Source: an uncultured Bacteroides sp.
GTDB taxonomy: Bacteria > Bacteroidota > Bacteroidia > Bacteroidales > Bacteroidaceae
Assembly: GCA_905197435.1 (NCBI GenBank)
Contig: CAJJYX010000094.1
Location: 1-12,534 of the forward strand
Length of the DNA: 12,534 nucleotides
Direction: 5' to 3'
Part shown: positions 1 to 7,288 of the stretch, one piece after another
Layout: each line of letters begins with the position of its first letter
Position numbering within the stretch: position 1 is the first letter of the stretch
The notes under the pieces: model-generated
The model's input: only the letters and a program-made list of their open reading frames with translations
The model's database searches: none
What the model was told of the DNA's origin: nothing
Made by a program: the position numbers and the translations under genes

Positions 1-1
1 T

Positions 2-1291
2 GCAGAAAGAAATTTAAAGTTTGAGACATTACAGTTACATGTAGGACAGGAACAGCCGGATCCGGTAACAGATGCAAGAGCAGTTCCAATTTATCTGACA
101 TCTTCTTATGTATTCCATAACAGCCAGCATGCAGCGGATCGTTTTGGTCTTCGTGATGCAGGTAACATTTATGGAAGATTGACAAATCCGACAGAAGATA
201 TCTTCGAGCAGAGAATCGCAGCATTAGAGGGTGGTGTAGCAGCCTTAGCGGTTGGTTCCGGTGCAGCGGCATTGACATATGCTTTACAGGGTGTTGCTCA
301 TGCAGGCGATCATATTGTAGCAGCAAAGAACATTTACGGTGGTACATATAACCTGTTAGCCCATACACTTCCGGATTACGGAATTGAAGCAACATTTGTA
401 GATCCGTTTGATTATGATGCGATTAAGGCAGCAATCAGGGACAATACAAAAGCAATTGAGATTGAGACATTAGGTAATCCGAATTCAGAAGTTGTGGATA
501 TCGAGAAGATTGCAAACATCGCACATGAAGCAGGCATTCCATTGATTGTAGATAATACATTCGCTACACCTTATCTGGTTCGTCCAATTGAGTATGGTGC
601 AGATATCGTAGTACATTCTGCAACTAAGTTTATTGGTGGACACGGAACAACAATCGGTGGTGTTATCATTGATAGTGGTAAATTCGACTGGACAGCAAGT
701 GATAAGTTCCCATGGCTGACAGAGCCAAACGTATCTTACCATGGAGTTTCCTTTGCAAAGGATTGCGCTCCGGCAGCATTTGTTACATATATTCGTGCAA
801 TCCTGCTTCGTGATACAGGGGCAACAATATCACCGGTACATTCTTTCATTTTCCTTCAGGGCTTGGAGACATTATCTCTTCGTGTAGAGCGTCATGTAGA
901 AAATGCATTAAAGGTTGTACAGTATCTGAAAGACCAGCCATTAGTAGAGAAGGTCAATCATCCTTCTATCTCAACAGATCCGGAGCAGCAGGCACTTTAT
1001 AAGAAGTATTTTCCAAATGGTGGAGGTTCTATCTTCACATTTGAGATCAAAGGGGATGCGAAGAAAGCACAGCAGTTTATTGATGAGTTAGAGTTATTCT
1101 CACTGCTTGCCAACGTTGCAGACGTGAAGTCATTAGCAATCCATCCGGCATCTACCACACATTCAGAGTGCAACGAGGCAGAGTTGTTAGATCAGGGTAT
1201 TAAGCCAAATACCATTCGTCTTTCAATCGGAACAGAGAACATTGACGATATCATTGAGGATCTTGATGAGGCATTTAAGGCAATTCAGTAA
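2..1291 (+). CDS. metY: O-acetylhomoserine sulfhydrylase (MetY), 5' end just outside window
   Basis: PLP enzyme of the Cys/Met metabolism family that makes homocysteine from O-acetylhomoserine and sulfide (cytoplasm, methionine synthesis). The frame is open from base 2 and the peptide beginning AERNLKFETLQLHVGQEQPD is the usual extreme N-terminus of this family, so only the start and perhaps one or two codons are missing; an internal ATG at 179 is not the start. Visible motifs: NIYGRLTNPT (substrate/PLP binding region), GSGAAAL, the ET-GNP segment, DNTFATPYL, and SATKFIGGHG with the PLP lysine at bases 626-628. About 429 residues are present, which fits MetY (about 430) better than the shorter MetB/MetC (380-400). 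It ends in a clear terminator, so it is a separate transcript from the genes that follow. Substrate choice (acetyl- versus succinyl-homoserine) is inferred from length and N-terminal sequence. Confidence 0.93.
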   Translation, partial: AERNLKFETLQLHVGQEQPDPVTDARAVPIYLTSSYVFHNSQHAADRFGLRDAGNIYGRLTNPTEDIFEQRIAALEGGVAALAVGSGAAALTYALQGVAHAGDHIVAAKNIYGGTYNLLAHTLPDYGIEATFVDPFDYDAIKAAIRDNTKAIEIETLGNPNSEVVDIEKIANIAHEAGIPLIVDNTFATPYLVRPIEYGADIVVHSATKFIGGHGTTIGGVIIDSGKFDWTASDKFPWLTEPNVSYHGVSFAKDCAPAAFVTYIRAILLRDTGATISPVHSFIFLQGLETLSLRVERHVENALKVVQYLKDQPLVEKVNHPSISTDPEQQALYKKYFPNGGGSIFTFEIKGDAKKAQQFIDELELFSLLANVADVKSLAIHPASTTHSECNEAELLDQGIKPNTIRLSIGTENIDDIIEDLDEAFKAIQ

Positions 1292-1335
1292 ATAGAATAG
1301 ATCTTCCCGGGTATATTAATTATAATTACGAAATG

Positions 1336-1369
1336 AAAAAGGGTTACCAGATTACAGGTAACCTTTTTT
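1336..1369 (+). terminator. Rho-independent terminator of metY
   Basis: GGTTACC (1342-1348) pairs with GGTAACC (1357-1363) around an 8-base loop. The stem is preceded by an A-run and followed by six T (1364-1369), so the A and T tracts extend the stem. It lies 45 bases after the metY stop codon. Confidence 0.92.
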
Positions 1370-1393
1370 CGACGTTACGTGGTATGGTTGTAG

Positions 1394-1422
1394 GTGACGA
1401 ATACAGGTTTGTGTGGTATGAT
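1394..1422 (+). promoter_or_regulatory. Probable sigma-A promoter for tcdA
   Basis: TATGAT at 1417-1422 preceded by TGG (extended -10, TGn) and, after a 17-base spacer, GTGACG at 1394-1399 (4 of 6 to TTGACA). It lies between the metY terminator and the tcdA start, where a promoter is needed. Prediction from consensus only. Confidence 0.6.
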
Positions 1423-1465
1423 GATTAGCAGTTCATAATAAGGCAGATATGTTAGAGGAGTATAT

Positions 1466-2230
1466 ATGTTAGACCAGTTTTCGAGAACACAGTTATTATT
1501 AGGAAAAGAAGCAATGGATCGGTTGGCACAGGCCAGAGTTGCCGTGTTTGGAATCGGTGGTGTAGGTGGATATGTAGTGGAAGCACTTGTGCGGAGTGGA
1601 GTTGGCGCGATCGATCTGATCGATGATGACAAGGTATGTCTGACCAATCTCAACCGGCAGATCATTGCAACGAGAAAGACGATCGGAAAATACAAAACGG
1701 AAGTCATGAAAGAACGGATTCTGGATATTAATCCGGATTGTAAGGTGGAAGTGCATAATTGTTTTTATCTTCCGGAGAATAAAGATGAGTTTGATTTTAC
1801 GGCATATTCGTATGTCGTAGATGCGGTGGATACAGTGACCGCAAAGATTCAGCTTGTGATGCAGGCACAAGAGACGAACACGCCGATCATTAGTAGTATG
1901 GGAGCAGGCAATAAGCTTAATCCGGCAGAATTTGAGGTGGCAGATATCTATAAGACTTCCGTGTGCCCGCTTGCAAAGGTAATGCGCCGGGAATTGAAGA
2001 AACGTGGTGTCAGGAAGTTAAAGGTGGTATATTCGAAGGAGAAAGGCATCCGCCCGATTGAAGATGAGTCGATCAGCTGCCGGAATCAATGTGTATGTCC
2101 GCCGGGAGCAGCGAGAACCTGTAATGAACGGCGGGATATTCCGGGATCGACCGCATTTGTGCCGGCAGTTGCAGGTCTTATCATTGCATCAGAAGTGATC
2201 AAAGATCTTGGCGGTGTACAGGCTCGATAA
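1466..2230 (+). CDS. tcdA: tRNA threonylcarbamoyladenosine dehydratase (TcdA/CsdL/YgdL family)
   Basis: E1-like (ThiF/UBA fold) enzyme that uses ATP to cyclise t6A at position 37 of ANN-decoding tRNAs into ct6A. The 254 residues contain the nucleotide-binding glycine loop GIGGVGG (29-35), the acidic DDDKV end of strand 2 (52-56), the conserved NLNRQ (61-65, ATP-contacting Arg) and the AVDTVTAK segment (120-127). The C-terminal part CPPGAA...ERRDIPGSTAFVPAVAGLIIASEVI is characteristic of TcdA rather than ThiF/MoeB, and there is no C-terminal rhodanese. The start is fixed by AGAGGAG at 1454-1460, five bases before ATG. Residues 205-219 hold four cysteines (C205, C209, C211, C219), more than the E. 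coli type; a metal-binding role is possible but unproven. It is first in a + strand run with the thiolation and thioredoxin genes; the 89-base gap to the next gene has no terminator. Confidence 0.92.
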   Translation: MLDQFSRTQLLLGKEAMDRLAQARVAVFGIGGVGGYVVEALVRSGVGAIDLIDDDKVCLTNLNRQIIATRKTIGKYKTEVMKERILDINPDCKVEVHNCFYLPENKDEFDFTAYSYVVDAVDTVTAKIQLVMQAQETNTPIISSMGAGNKLNPAEFEVADIYKTSVCPLAKVMRRELKKRGVRKLKVVYSKEKGIRPIEDESISCRNQCVCPPGAARTCNERRDIPGSTAFVPAVAGLIIASEVIKDLGGVQAR

Positions 2231-2319
2231 TTACGGTATGGATCGCGTCAGGCAGAAAAAAGTCAGTGGTATGAATGAATCAGTGTTTACAGGAGATCAT
2301 GCAGGAAGGAATATAAGAT

Positions 2320-3465
2320 ATGTTCAGGAAGAAGATTGAGGAGATAGAACAGGATAAGCGGGACAAACAGATCATTGATCTGAGAAGCCCGGAAGAATAT
2401 GAGAAAGACACATATCCGGGGGCTGTGAATCTGTTCTGGGAAGAATTAGAAGAACACAGGGATGAGATTGCGCAAGATAAGCCGGTCTATCTCATTTGTT
2501 ATACCGGACAGAAGAGTGATGAGATAGCGGAGAATCTGGTTGAACAGGGATATGAGGCATATAGTATTCAGAATGGTTTTCATGCTTATCTGCGGTTAAA
2601 ATTACAACGCATGATGGAACAGGGCGAAGAGCCGGAAATCAACTGTAAGTATGTGGAACGCAGTATTGTCAAACGGTTCCGCAAAGAGATCTGGCGTCCA
2701 TTTGTAAAAGGAATCAATGAATATGATATGATTCAGGATGGTGACCGGATTGCGGTCTGTATCTCCGGTGGCAAGGATTCCATGCTGATGGCAAAGCTGT
2801 TTCAGGAGTTGGAACGGCATGGAAAAAAGAATTTCGAGGTGGAATATCTGGTCATGAATCCCGGATATAATGACATCAATTATCAGACGATATTAGATAA
2901 TGCCAGGTTCTTAGAGGTGCCGATCACCGTGTTTGAATCCGATATCTTTGATACAGTGGCAAAGGATGATATTGGAGGTTCGCCATGTTATCTGTGTGCA
3001 AGAATGCGCCGGGGACATCTCTATAGCCAGGCACAGAAGTTAGGTTGTAACAAGATTGCATTAGGACATCATTTTGATGATGTAATAGAAACGATCGTTA
3101 TGGGTATGCTATATGGAGGACAGATTCAGACAATGATGCCGAAGATTCACAGTACGAATTTTGAGGGCATGGAATTGATCCGCCCGATGTATCTGATCAG
3201 AGAGGATGATATCAAACACTGGCGTGATTATAACAAACTGCATTTTATTCAGTGTGCATGCCGGTTTACCGAAAGCTGTGCATCCTGCGGAGGAACGGAA
3301 AAGGGTTCGAAGCGTGCGGAGATCAAAGAGCTGATTAAGATGCTCAGCGAACGGAGTGATGTGATTGAGAAGAATATTTTCCGAAGCGTGGAAAATGTGA
3401 ATCTGAATACGATTATTGCGTATAAGAAGGATGGCGTGAAACATCATTTTCTGGATGAATACTAA
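2320..3465 (+). CDS. Rhodanese domain fused to TtcA-like tRNA-thiolation ATPase
   Basis: 381-residue two-domain protein. Residues 1-95 are a rhodanese: IIDLRSPEEY, and the active-site loop CYTGQKS with the persulfide cysteine C60. Residues ~110-381 are a PP-loop ATPase of the TtcA/TilS type: SGGKDS at 149-154 (ATP pyrophosphatase loop), PCYLCARMRRG at 222-232 with C223 and C226, and GHHFDDVIET at 249-258. TtcA proteins make 2-thiocytidine at position 32 of tRNA using a [4Fe-4S] cluster held by three cysteines; C223, C226 and one of the C-terminal group C312/C314/C320/C323 are the likely ligands. The fusion suggests that the rhodanese hands persulfide sulfur directly to the thiolase. The start is supported by AGGAAGGA at 2303-2310. 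trxB follows after 12 bases, so the two are co-transcribed. The exact tRNA target is inferred from family, not shown. Confidence 0.88.
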   Translation: MFRKKIEEIEQDKRDKQIIDLRSPEEYEKDTYPGAVNLFWEELEEHRDEIAQDKPVYLICYTGQKSDEIAENLVEQGYEAYSIQNGFHAYLRLKLQRMMEQGEEPEINCKYVERSIVKRFRKEIWRPFVKGINEYDMIQDGDRIAVCISGGKDSMLMAKLFQELERHGKKNFEVEYLVMNPGYNDINYQTILDNARFLEVPITVFESDIFDTVAKDDIGGSPCYLCARMRRGHLYSQAQKLGCNKIALGHHFDDVIETIVMGMLYGGQIQTMMPKIHSTNFEGMELIRPMYLIREDDIKHWRDYNKLHFIQCACRFTESCASCGGTEKGSKRAEIKELIKMLSERSDVIEKNIFRSVENVNLNTIIAYKKDGVKHHFLDEY

Positions 3466-3477
3466 TGGAGGTAAGAG

Positions 3478-4419
3478 ATGGTAGATATTATAATAGTAGG
3501 AAGCGGTCCGGCAGGAATGTCGGCTGCGGTATATGGAAAAAGGGCTGGTCTGTCGGTACTTGTGATCGAGAAAGTATATTACGGAACCGGTCAGGTGGCA
3601 GAGAGTAGCCATGTAGACAATTATTTGGGAATACCGGGTATTAACGGATATGAACTTGGCGAGAAGTTCCGTTCCCATGCGGAAGGCCTGGGTGTGGAAT
3701 TTAAGGATGGCGAAGTGATCCGGTTTGAGAAAGCAGCCGATCGCTGGTATGTACATTTGAAAAATGGTGAGACATTAGAGAGCAAGACGGTGGTATATGC
3801 AGCGGGAGCCTCACACAGACACTTAGGGGTACCGGGAGAAGAAGAATTTTCCGGCAAGGGTGTTTCGTACTGCGCAACATGTGATGGTGCATTTTTCAAA
3901 GGAAAAGATGTTGCAGTAGTTGGTGGTGGCAATACTGCTATGGATGATGCCATTTATCTGTCTGATATCTGTAACAAGGTATATCTCGTACATCGAAGAG
4001 ATGTGTTTCGTGGAGATGCAACAACACTTATGAAGCTGAAGGAGACGGAGAATATTGAACTGGTCGTTCCTGCAAAGGTGCAGGAGGTGAAAGGAGAACA
4101 GGCTGTTACAGAGTTGCATTTAGAGGATGGCAGATCGCTAGAAGTATCCGGAGTGTTTGTGGCAGTTGGTATGCAGCCGGCAACGAGTATGTTACAGGGT
4201 ATTGTTCTTATGGATGACAATGGTTATATCATTGCAGATGAGACAGGCAAGACCTCAGCAGCGGGCTTCTTTGCAGCGGGAGATGTCAGAACGAAAGAAC
4301 TTCGGCAGATTATTACGGCAGTTGCAGATGGTGCGTTCCATGCTCGACATGTACCGCGAACACGGTTGGCTTCCCAAATGGGAACTCTACGGCCGGGAGA
4401 CGTTGACCATGGAAGGTGA
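3478..4419 (+). CDS. trxB: Thioredoxin reductase (TrxB), C-terminus replaced at a join
   Basis: FAD/NADPH flavoenzyme that reduces thioredoxin. Visible in order: FAD-binding GSGPAGMSAA (8-17), redox pair CATC (C132, C135), NADPH-binding GGGNTA (149-154) with HRRD (172-175) for the phosphate, and the second FAD motif FFAAGDVR (264-271). GGAGG at 3467-3471 sits six bases before ATG. The family signature ITAVADGA is intact up to residue 286 (base ~4335); the normal ending of about 20 residues (an alpha helix after DGA) is missing. The remaining 27 codons, up to TGA at 4417-4419, are Arg-rich nonsense read out of frame from the GH92 mannosidase. So the native gene part is 3478-~4335 and the 313-residue ORF is an artificial or natural chimera. 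The upstream part is a confident TrxB. Confidence 0.9.
   Translation: MVDIIIVGSGPAGMSAAVYGKRAGLSVLVIEKVYYGTGQVAESSHVDNYLGIPGINGYELGEKFRSHAEGLGVEFKDGEVIRFEKAADRWYVHLKNGETLESKTVVYAAGASHRHLGVPGEEEFSGKGVSYCATCDGAFFKGKDVAVVGGGNTAMDDAIYLSDICNKVYLVHRRDVFRGDATTLMKLKETENIELVVPAKVQEVKGEQAVTELHLEDGRSLEVSGVFVAVGMQPATSMLQGIVLMDDNGYIIADETGKTSAAGFFAAGDVRTKELRQIITAVADGAFHARHVPRTRLASQMGTLRPGDVDHGR
4324..4336. other. Junction between Firmicutes-type and Bacteroides-type DNA
   Basis: Left of this point frame 1 encodes the conserved TrxB tail ITAVADGA. Right of it frame 2 encodes MVRSMLDMYREHGWLPKWEL, a conserved GH92 segment. Neither family continues across. The bases ATGGTGCG (4328-4335) fit both reading frames (D-G-A in TrxB, M-V-R in GH92), so the break can only be placed within this overlap. 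Signal style changes at the same place: Shine-Dalgarno sites before every left gene, none before the right genes. No IS ends, target duplication, tRNA or integrase gene is visible. Confidence 0.85.
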
Positions 4420-5383
4420 CCCCTCCATCCCCGTCATTGTAGACACTTGGCTGAAAGGCCTGTGCGACTTTGATATAGAACTTGCCTACGAAGCCATGCG
4501 CAAGGGAGCCACCTTGCCGGGAGCGGAGAACCTGCTCCGTCCGGACAATGACGATTATATGTCATTGGGATATGTGGCATTGCGCGAACAATATGACAAT
4601 TCCGTTTCCCATGCTCTGGAATACTATATTGCCGACAATGCGTTGTCACGCATAGCCGCTGCGCTTGGCAAGAAGGAAGATGCCCGTCTGTTCCACGAAC
4701 GTTCATTGGGCTATAAACATTATTACTGCAAGGAGTACGGCACGTTCCGTCCCCTCCTTCCGAACGGTGAGTTCTATGCCCCTTTCAACCCGAGGCAGGG
4801 AGAGGACTTTGAACCGAATCCCGGTTTTCACGAAGGTTGTGCTTGGAATTATACTTTCTATGTCCCTCACGATGTGAAAGGAATGGCACGGCTCATGGGC
4901 GGAAGGAAACCGTTCATAGACAAGCTTCAGCGCGTGTTCGACGAAGGGCTGTATGACCCCGCCAATGAACCCGACATTGCATACGCCCATCTTTTCTCTT
5001 ATTTCAAGGGTGAGGAGTGGCGCACGCAGAAAGAGCTGCACCGTCTTTTGCAGAAGTATTTCAAGAATGCCCCCGACGGAATTCCCGGCAATGATGATAC
5101 CGGAACAATGTCTGCCTGGGCCATTTTCAATATGATGGGCTTTTATCCGGATTGTCCCGGAGAACCGGCTTATACGCTGTCTACTCCGGTATTTGACAAG
5201 GTGACCATAAAACTCGACCCTACGTATTGGGGACGCGACCGACTGGTGATAGAGACGGAACGTCCGTCGGCAGAGTCGCTTTATATCCGTGAAATGGAGT
5301 TGGGAGGGAAAAAACTGTCCCGATATCGTATCACCCATGAAGAACTGGTGCAGAGTGGGAAGCTGCGATTTCGTCTTCGATAG
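4328..5383 (+). CDS. GH92 alpha-mannosidase, C-terminal half only
   Basis: C-terminal ~351 residues of a glycoside hydrolase family 92 enzyme, calcium-dependent exo-alpha-mannosidases that Bacteroides exports to trim N-glycans and yeast mannan. Family members are about 750 residues, so the signal peptide, N-terminal beta-sandwich and first part of the catalytic (alpha/alpha)6 barrel are missing. Visible: LPKWELYG, the segment SIPVIVDTWLKG, HEGCAWNYTFYVPHD with the Glu (4832-4834) at the place of the family's catalytic acid, and GNDDTGTMSAWAIFNMMGFYP (Asp codons 5093-5098), the loop that carries the base and calcium-site residues in family structures. It ends with the C-terminal beta-sandwich strands (YIREMELGGKKLSRYRITHEEL). 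The frame stays open leftward to 4157, but those codons are antisense-like shadow of trxB. No own start can be assigned. Confidence 0.88.
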   Translation: MVRSMLDMYREHGWLPKWELYGRETLTMEGDPSIPVIVDTWLKGLCDFDIELAYEAMRKGATLPGAENLLRPDNDDYMSLGYVALREQYDNSVSHALEYYIADNALSRIAAALGKKEDARLFHERSLGYKHYYCKEYGTFRPLLPNGEFYAPFNPRQGEDFEPNPGFHEGCAWNYTFYVPHDVKGMARLMGGRKPFIDKLQRVFDEGLYDPANEPDIAYAHLFSYFKGEEWRTQKELHRLLQKYFKNAPDGIPGNDDTGTMSAWAIFNMMGFYPDCPGEPAYTLSTPVFDKVTIKLDPTYWGRDRLVIETERPSAESLYIREMELGGKKLSRYRITHEELVQSGKLRFRLR

Positions 5384-5390
5384 GTATTGT

Positions 5391-5417
5391 GAGCCGGGAA
5401 TCTCCCGGTGATGGCTC
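5391..5417. terminator. Short hairpin just after GH92 stop
   Basis: CCGGGA (5394-5399) and TCCCGG (5403-5408) form a perfect 6-base-pair stem with a 3-base loop; GAGCC (5391-5395) and GGCTC (5413-5417) form an alternative outer stem. No T-run follows, so a role as a terminator or 3' end protector is tentative. Confidence 0.4.
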
Positions 5418-5422
5418 AGGAT

Positions 5423-5457
5423 GCCCGCCATTGACAGACTTCATGTCAGTGACGGGC
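5423..5457. terminator. Hairpin between convergent genes, possible bidirectional terminator
   Basis: GCCCGCCATTGACA (5423-5436) pairs with TGTCAGTGACGGGC (5444-5457): 14 positions with one mismatch and one G-T wobble, loop of 7. It lies between the GH92 stop and the kinase stop (5462). On the + strand it is followed by TCTTCT, on the - strand by a weak pyrimidine stretch, so it could stop both transcripts. Confidence 0.6.
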
Positions 5458-5461
5458 TCTT

Positions 5462-6988
5462 CTATGCAAGGGTGCCGCCGGCGGTTTGGCAAGGTATCTC
5501 AAACCAGAATTCGGAACCTTTCCCAAGGATAGAACAGACGCCCACTTCCCCGTTCATTTTCTCGGCAATCATGGTGCAGATGGATAGTCCGAGGCCCGTG
5601 CCTTGTTTAAAACTGTTTAGCTTGACAAAGCGTTCGAATATATCCTTTTGCTTTTCGGGAGGAATGCCGCAGCCGGTATCACGGACAAAGAAGCGAATCC
5701 TGCCTTCTTGCAGCATGTGATAGCCAATGTCGATGAAACCTTTTTCCGTATGTTTGATGGCGTTTGACAAATAGTTGTTCAGGACTTGTCTTACTCGCTT
5801 GGGAACAGTATGAACGATACAGCAATCCGCGTCGGGGATGAGACGTATGCTGACTTCGGGCGAGCGTTTCAGTTCTGCCATTGTCCGCATTTCCTCGAGT
5901 GTCTTGTTTATGTCCATATCTTCTTTTGTGAATTCGAGAATACCGGCTTCGATACGTGACAGGTCGAGAATATCATTAATCAGTTGCAGCAGCAGTTGGT
6001 TGTTCTCTTCGATGATATGTATGTATTCCTTTGCATCTTCGTCTTGTATATACTCGGAAAGTATGGAGGAGAATCCGACGATGGCGTTCAGTGGAGTACG
6101 TATTTCATGGCTCATATTGGCGAGAAAGGCCGATTTCAGGCGGTTGGATTCTTCCGCTTTCTCTTTGGCGGCCAGCAGTTCGGTGATGTCCAACGCGGAA
6201 CTGACAATCCATCTCTCTCTTCCTTTGTTGTAGGACACCAATGTCTTGTGAAACGATAGAATATACTCTTTGCCTTTGGAATTGATAAAATGTTTGATAT
6301 AGGATTGGGGAGTTTCTGACTCTTCAACTTCTTTGTCTGTCTTCTGAATGAAATTGCTTGGCATTAAGGGCTTGAACTCCTCCTCGTAGTGTCCTACAAT
6401 ATCTTTGGCGAGAACTTCCATCATCTCTGCAGCTTTTTTGTTCCATATCAGGTAGCGCCCTGCATCGTTTTTGTCTTTTACTGTGGTGGCAATGGGGAGG
6501 TTTTCGAGGATACTCTCAAGGAAGAAACGGTATTTTTCATTTTCCCGGCGTTGGATTTCATTTTCTGTGATGTTGCGTATAAAGGCCATGACATAATTTC
6601 TGTTGAGGTAGACCATACGAACCGCGATATATAGCTCTTCACCACTTTCTACTCTTATCTTTACGGTCAGGCTGTCCGAAGTGCGGGTGTCCAGTACGCG
6701 CTGCAGCGACGCCATGTGTTTCCGGCATTCATCGGCGTCAGTCACTAAATCCTTGATGTTGAGAGTGCCCAGATTCTGGAATGGAAGCCTGTTCGCTTTT
6801 TCGGTAGGTGTGTTGAGCAGCTTTACAACAAAACCTTGTCTGTTCAGTAAATACACCGGAATGTCTATAGCCCGGATGATTTGCTTGTTCAGGTTTTTAT
6901 ATTTACGGTTTACCCAATATAAGAAGCCTGCGGATATGGCGGCAATCAATAGAAATAACTGTATTTCTCCAAATAATGTAAGATACAT
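5462..6988 (-). CDS. Membrane-anchored PAS sensor histidine kinase, no receiver domain
   Basis: 508-residue sensor kinase. One N-terminal membrane helix (residues ~9-26, then NRKYK as cytoplasmic stop) anchors it with almost no extracytoplasmic part. Two PAS-like regions follow (~35-140 ending [15 protein letters not shown], and ~150-272 ending [20 protein letters not shown]), linked to the HisKA domain by a helical coil. The phosphorylated H294 lies in [17 protein letters not shown]. ATPase boxes: N-box [10 protein letters not shown] (404-413), G1 DTGCGIP (437-443), F-box FERF (451-454), G2 GTGLGLSI (463-470). All catalytic residues are present. No response regulator or transporter is next to it, so its partner and signal (likely cytoplasmic or redox/ligand through PAS) are unknown. 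The start at 6988 puts the membrane helix at the N-terminus and has an A-rich leader but no Shine-Dalgarno site, as usual in Bacteroides. Confidence 0.92.
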   Translation of the reverse strand: MYLTLFGEIQLFLLIAAISAGFLYWVNRKYKNLNKQIIRAIDIPVYLLNRQGFVVKLLNTPTEKANRLPFQNLGTLNIKDLVTDADECRKHMASLQRVLDTRTSDSLTVKIRVESGEELYIAVRMVYLNRNYVMAFIRNITENEIQRRENEKYRFFLESILENLPIATTVKDKNDAGRYLIWNKKAAEMMEVLAKDIVGHYEEEFKPLMPSNFIQKTDKEVEESETPQSYIKHFINSKGKEYILSFHKTLVSYNKGRERWIVSSALDITELLAAKEKAEESNRLKSAFLANMSHEIRTPLNAIVGFSSILSEYIQDEDAKEYIHIIEENNQLLLQLINDILDLSRIEAGILEFTKEDMDINKTLEEMRTMAELKRSPEVSIRLIPDADCCIVHTVPKRVRQVLNNYLSNAIKHTEKGFIDIGYHMLQEGRIRFFVRDTGCGIPPEKQKDIFERFVKLNSFKQGTGLGLSICTMIAEKMNGEVGVCSILGKGSEFWFEIPCQTAGGTLA

Positions 6989-7027
6989 ACGCGGTATTTT
7001 TCTTTTCGTCTGTCCCCATAGCCGAAA

Positions 7028-7137
7028 GTTATTATATAAAAAGCGCGAGGACTGTTATTGTCTATCAGCATTCGAGGCTCTGGAAAATGCCCACACCATT
7101 AATAGACAACAGCCCTCACGCCTAAGTATATAATAAC
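7028..7137. repeat. 110-base interrupted palindrome upstream of the kinase
   Basis: Outer arms GTTATTATATA (7028-7038) and TATATAATAAC (7127-7137) are perfect inverted copies. Inside, the left arm 7045-7065 pairs with 7102-7121: about 20 more pairs including GAGG/CCTC and CTGTT/AACAG and GTCTAT/ATAGAC, with two wobbles and a 3-base bulge. A short inner stem GCATT (7068-7072) / AATGC (7086-7090) tops the structure. Pairing is interrupted by different bases on each side rather than being exact, which favours a selected RNA structure over a recent DNA duplication; a decayed MITE is the alternative. Confidence 0.8.
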
Positions 7138-7283
7138 ATAGACGTGAAGAAACTGTTGCTATTATCCTGCGGTGTTTGATAGAATTTTCCAGATTCCGAA
7201 TACCAGGGATAATAACTTCCGCTTCTTGCGTTCTTATTAAACCGAGTCAAAAATGTCCGTTATCACTATAACAGCCAAGACTT
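7028..7283 (-). ncRNA. Candidate structured RNA or long regulatory leader
   Basis: Read on the minus strand, a TACTTTTG promoter element (7296-7289) is followed by about 250 bases of non-coding, structured sequence. First comes a stem-loop with TATTATCC-CTG (from 7214 down) pairing with CAGGATAATA (ending 7160), one bulged base. Then comes the 110-base palindrome, whose GC-rich stem ends in CGCGC followed by TTTTT and an AT-rich stretch, the layout of a rho-independent terminator. This could be a free small RNA (a 6S-like long hairpin is one thought, not demonstrated) or the 5' leader of the kinase with a built-in attenuator. The start is only estimated from the promoter element; the family was not recognised. 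Confidence 0.4.
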
Positions 7284-7288
7284 TGGTA

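Noticed and set aside
3109..3756. 215-codon minus strand open frame over ttcA and trxB
   Set aside because: It spans two well-recognised genes and their junction on the opposite strand; the peptide is His/Cys/Ile rich without any motif.
4157..4327. Upstream extension of the GH92 frame to an ATG at 4157
   Set aside because: These 57 codons are trxB read in another frame; they show no GH92 similarity and lie on the other side of the junction.
4324..4336. Insertion sequence, prophage or integron boundary at the junction
   Set aside because: No transposase, integrase, terminal inverted repeats, direct target duplication or tRNA is visible near it.
4703..5431. 242-codon minus strand open frame over GH92
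   Set aside because: It lies antisense to a frame with clear GH92 catalytic motifs and has no motif of its own.
7028..7137. CRISPR array or invertible promoter
   Set aside because: There is one inverted pair, not regularly spaced direct repeats, and no recombinase gene nearby. The inner segment of about 36 bases carries no obvious promoter to flip.
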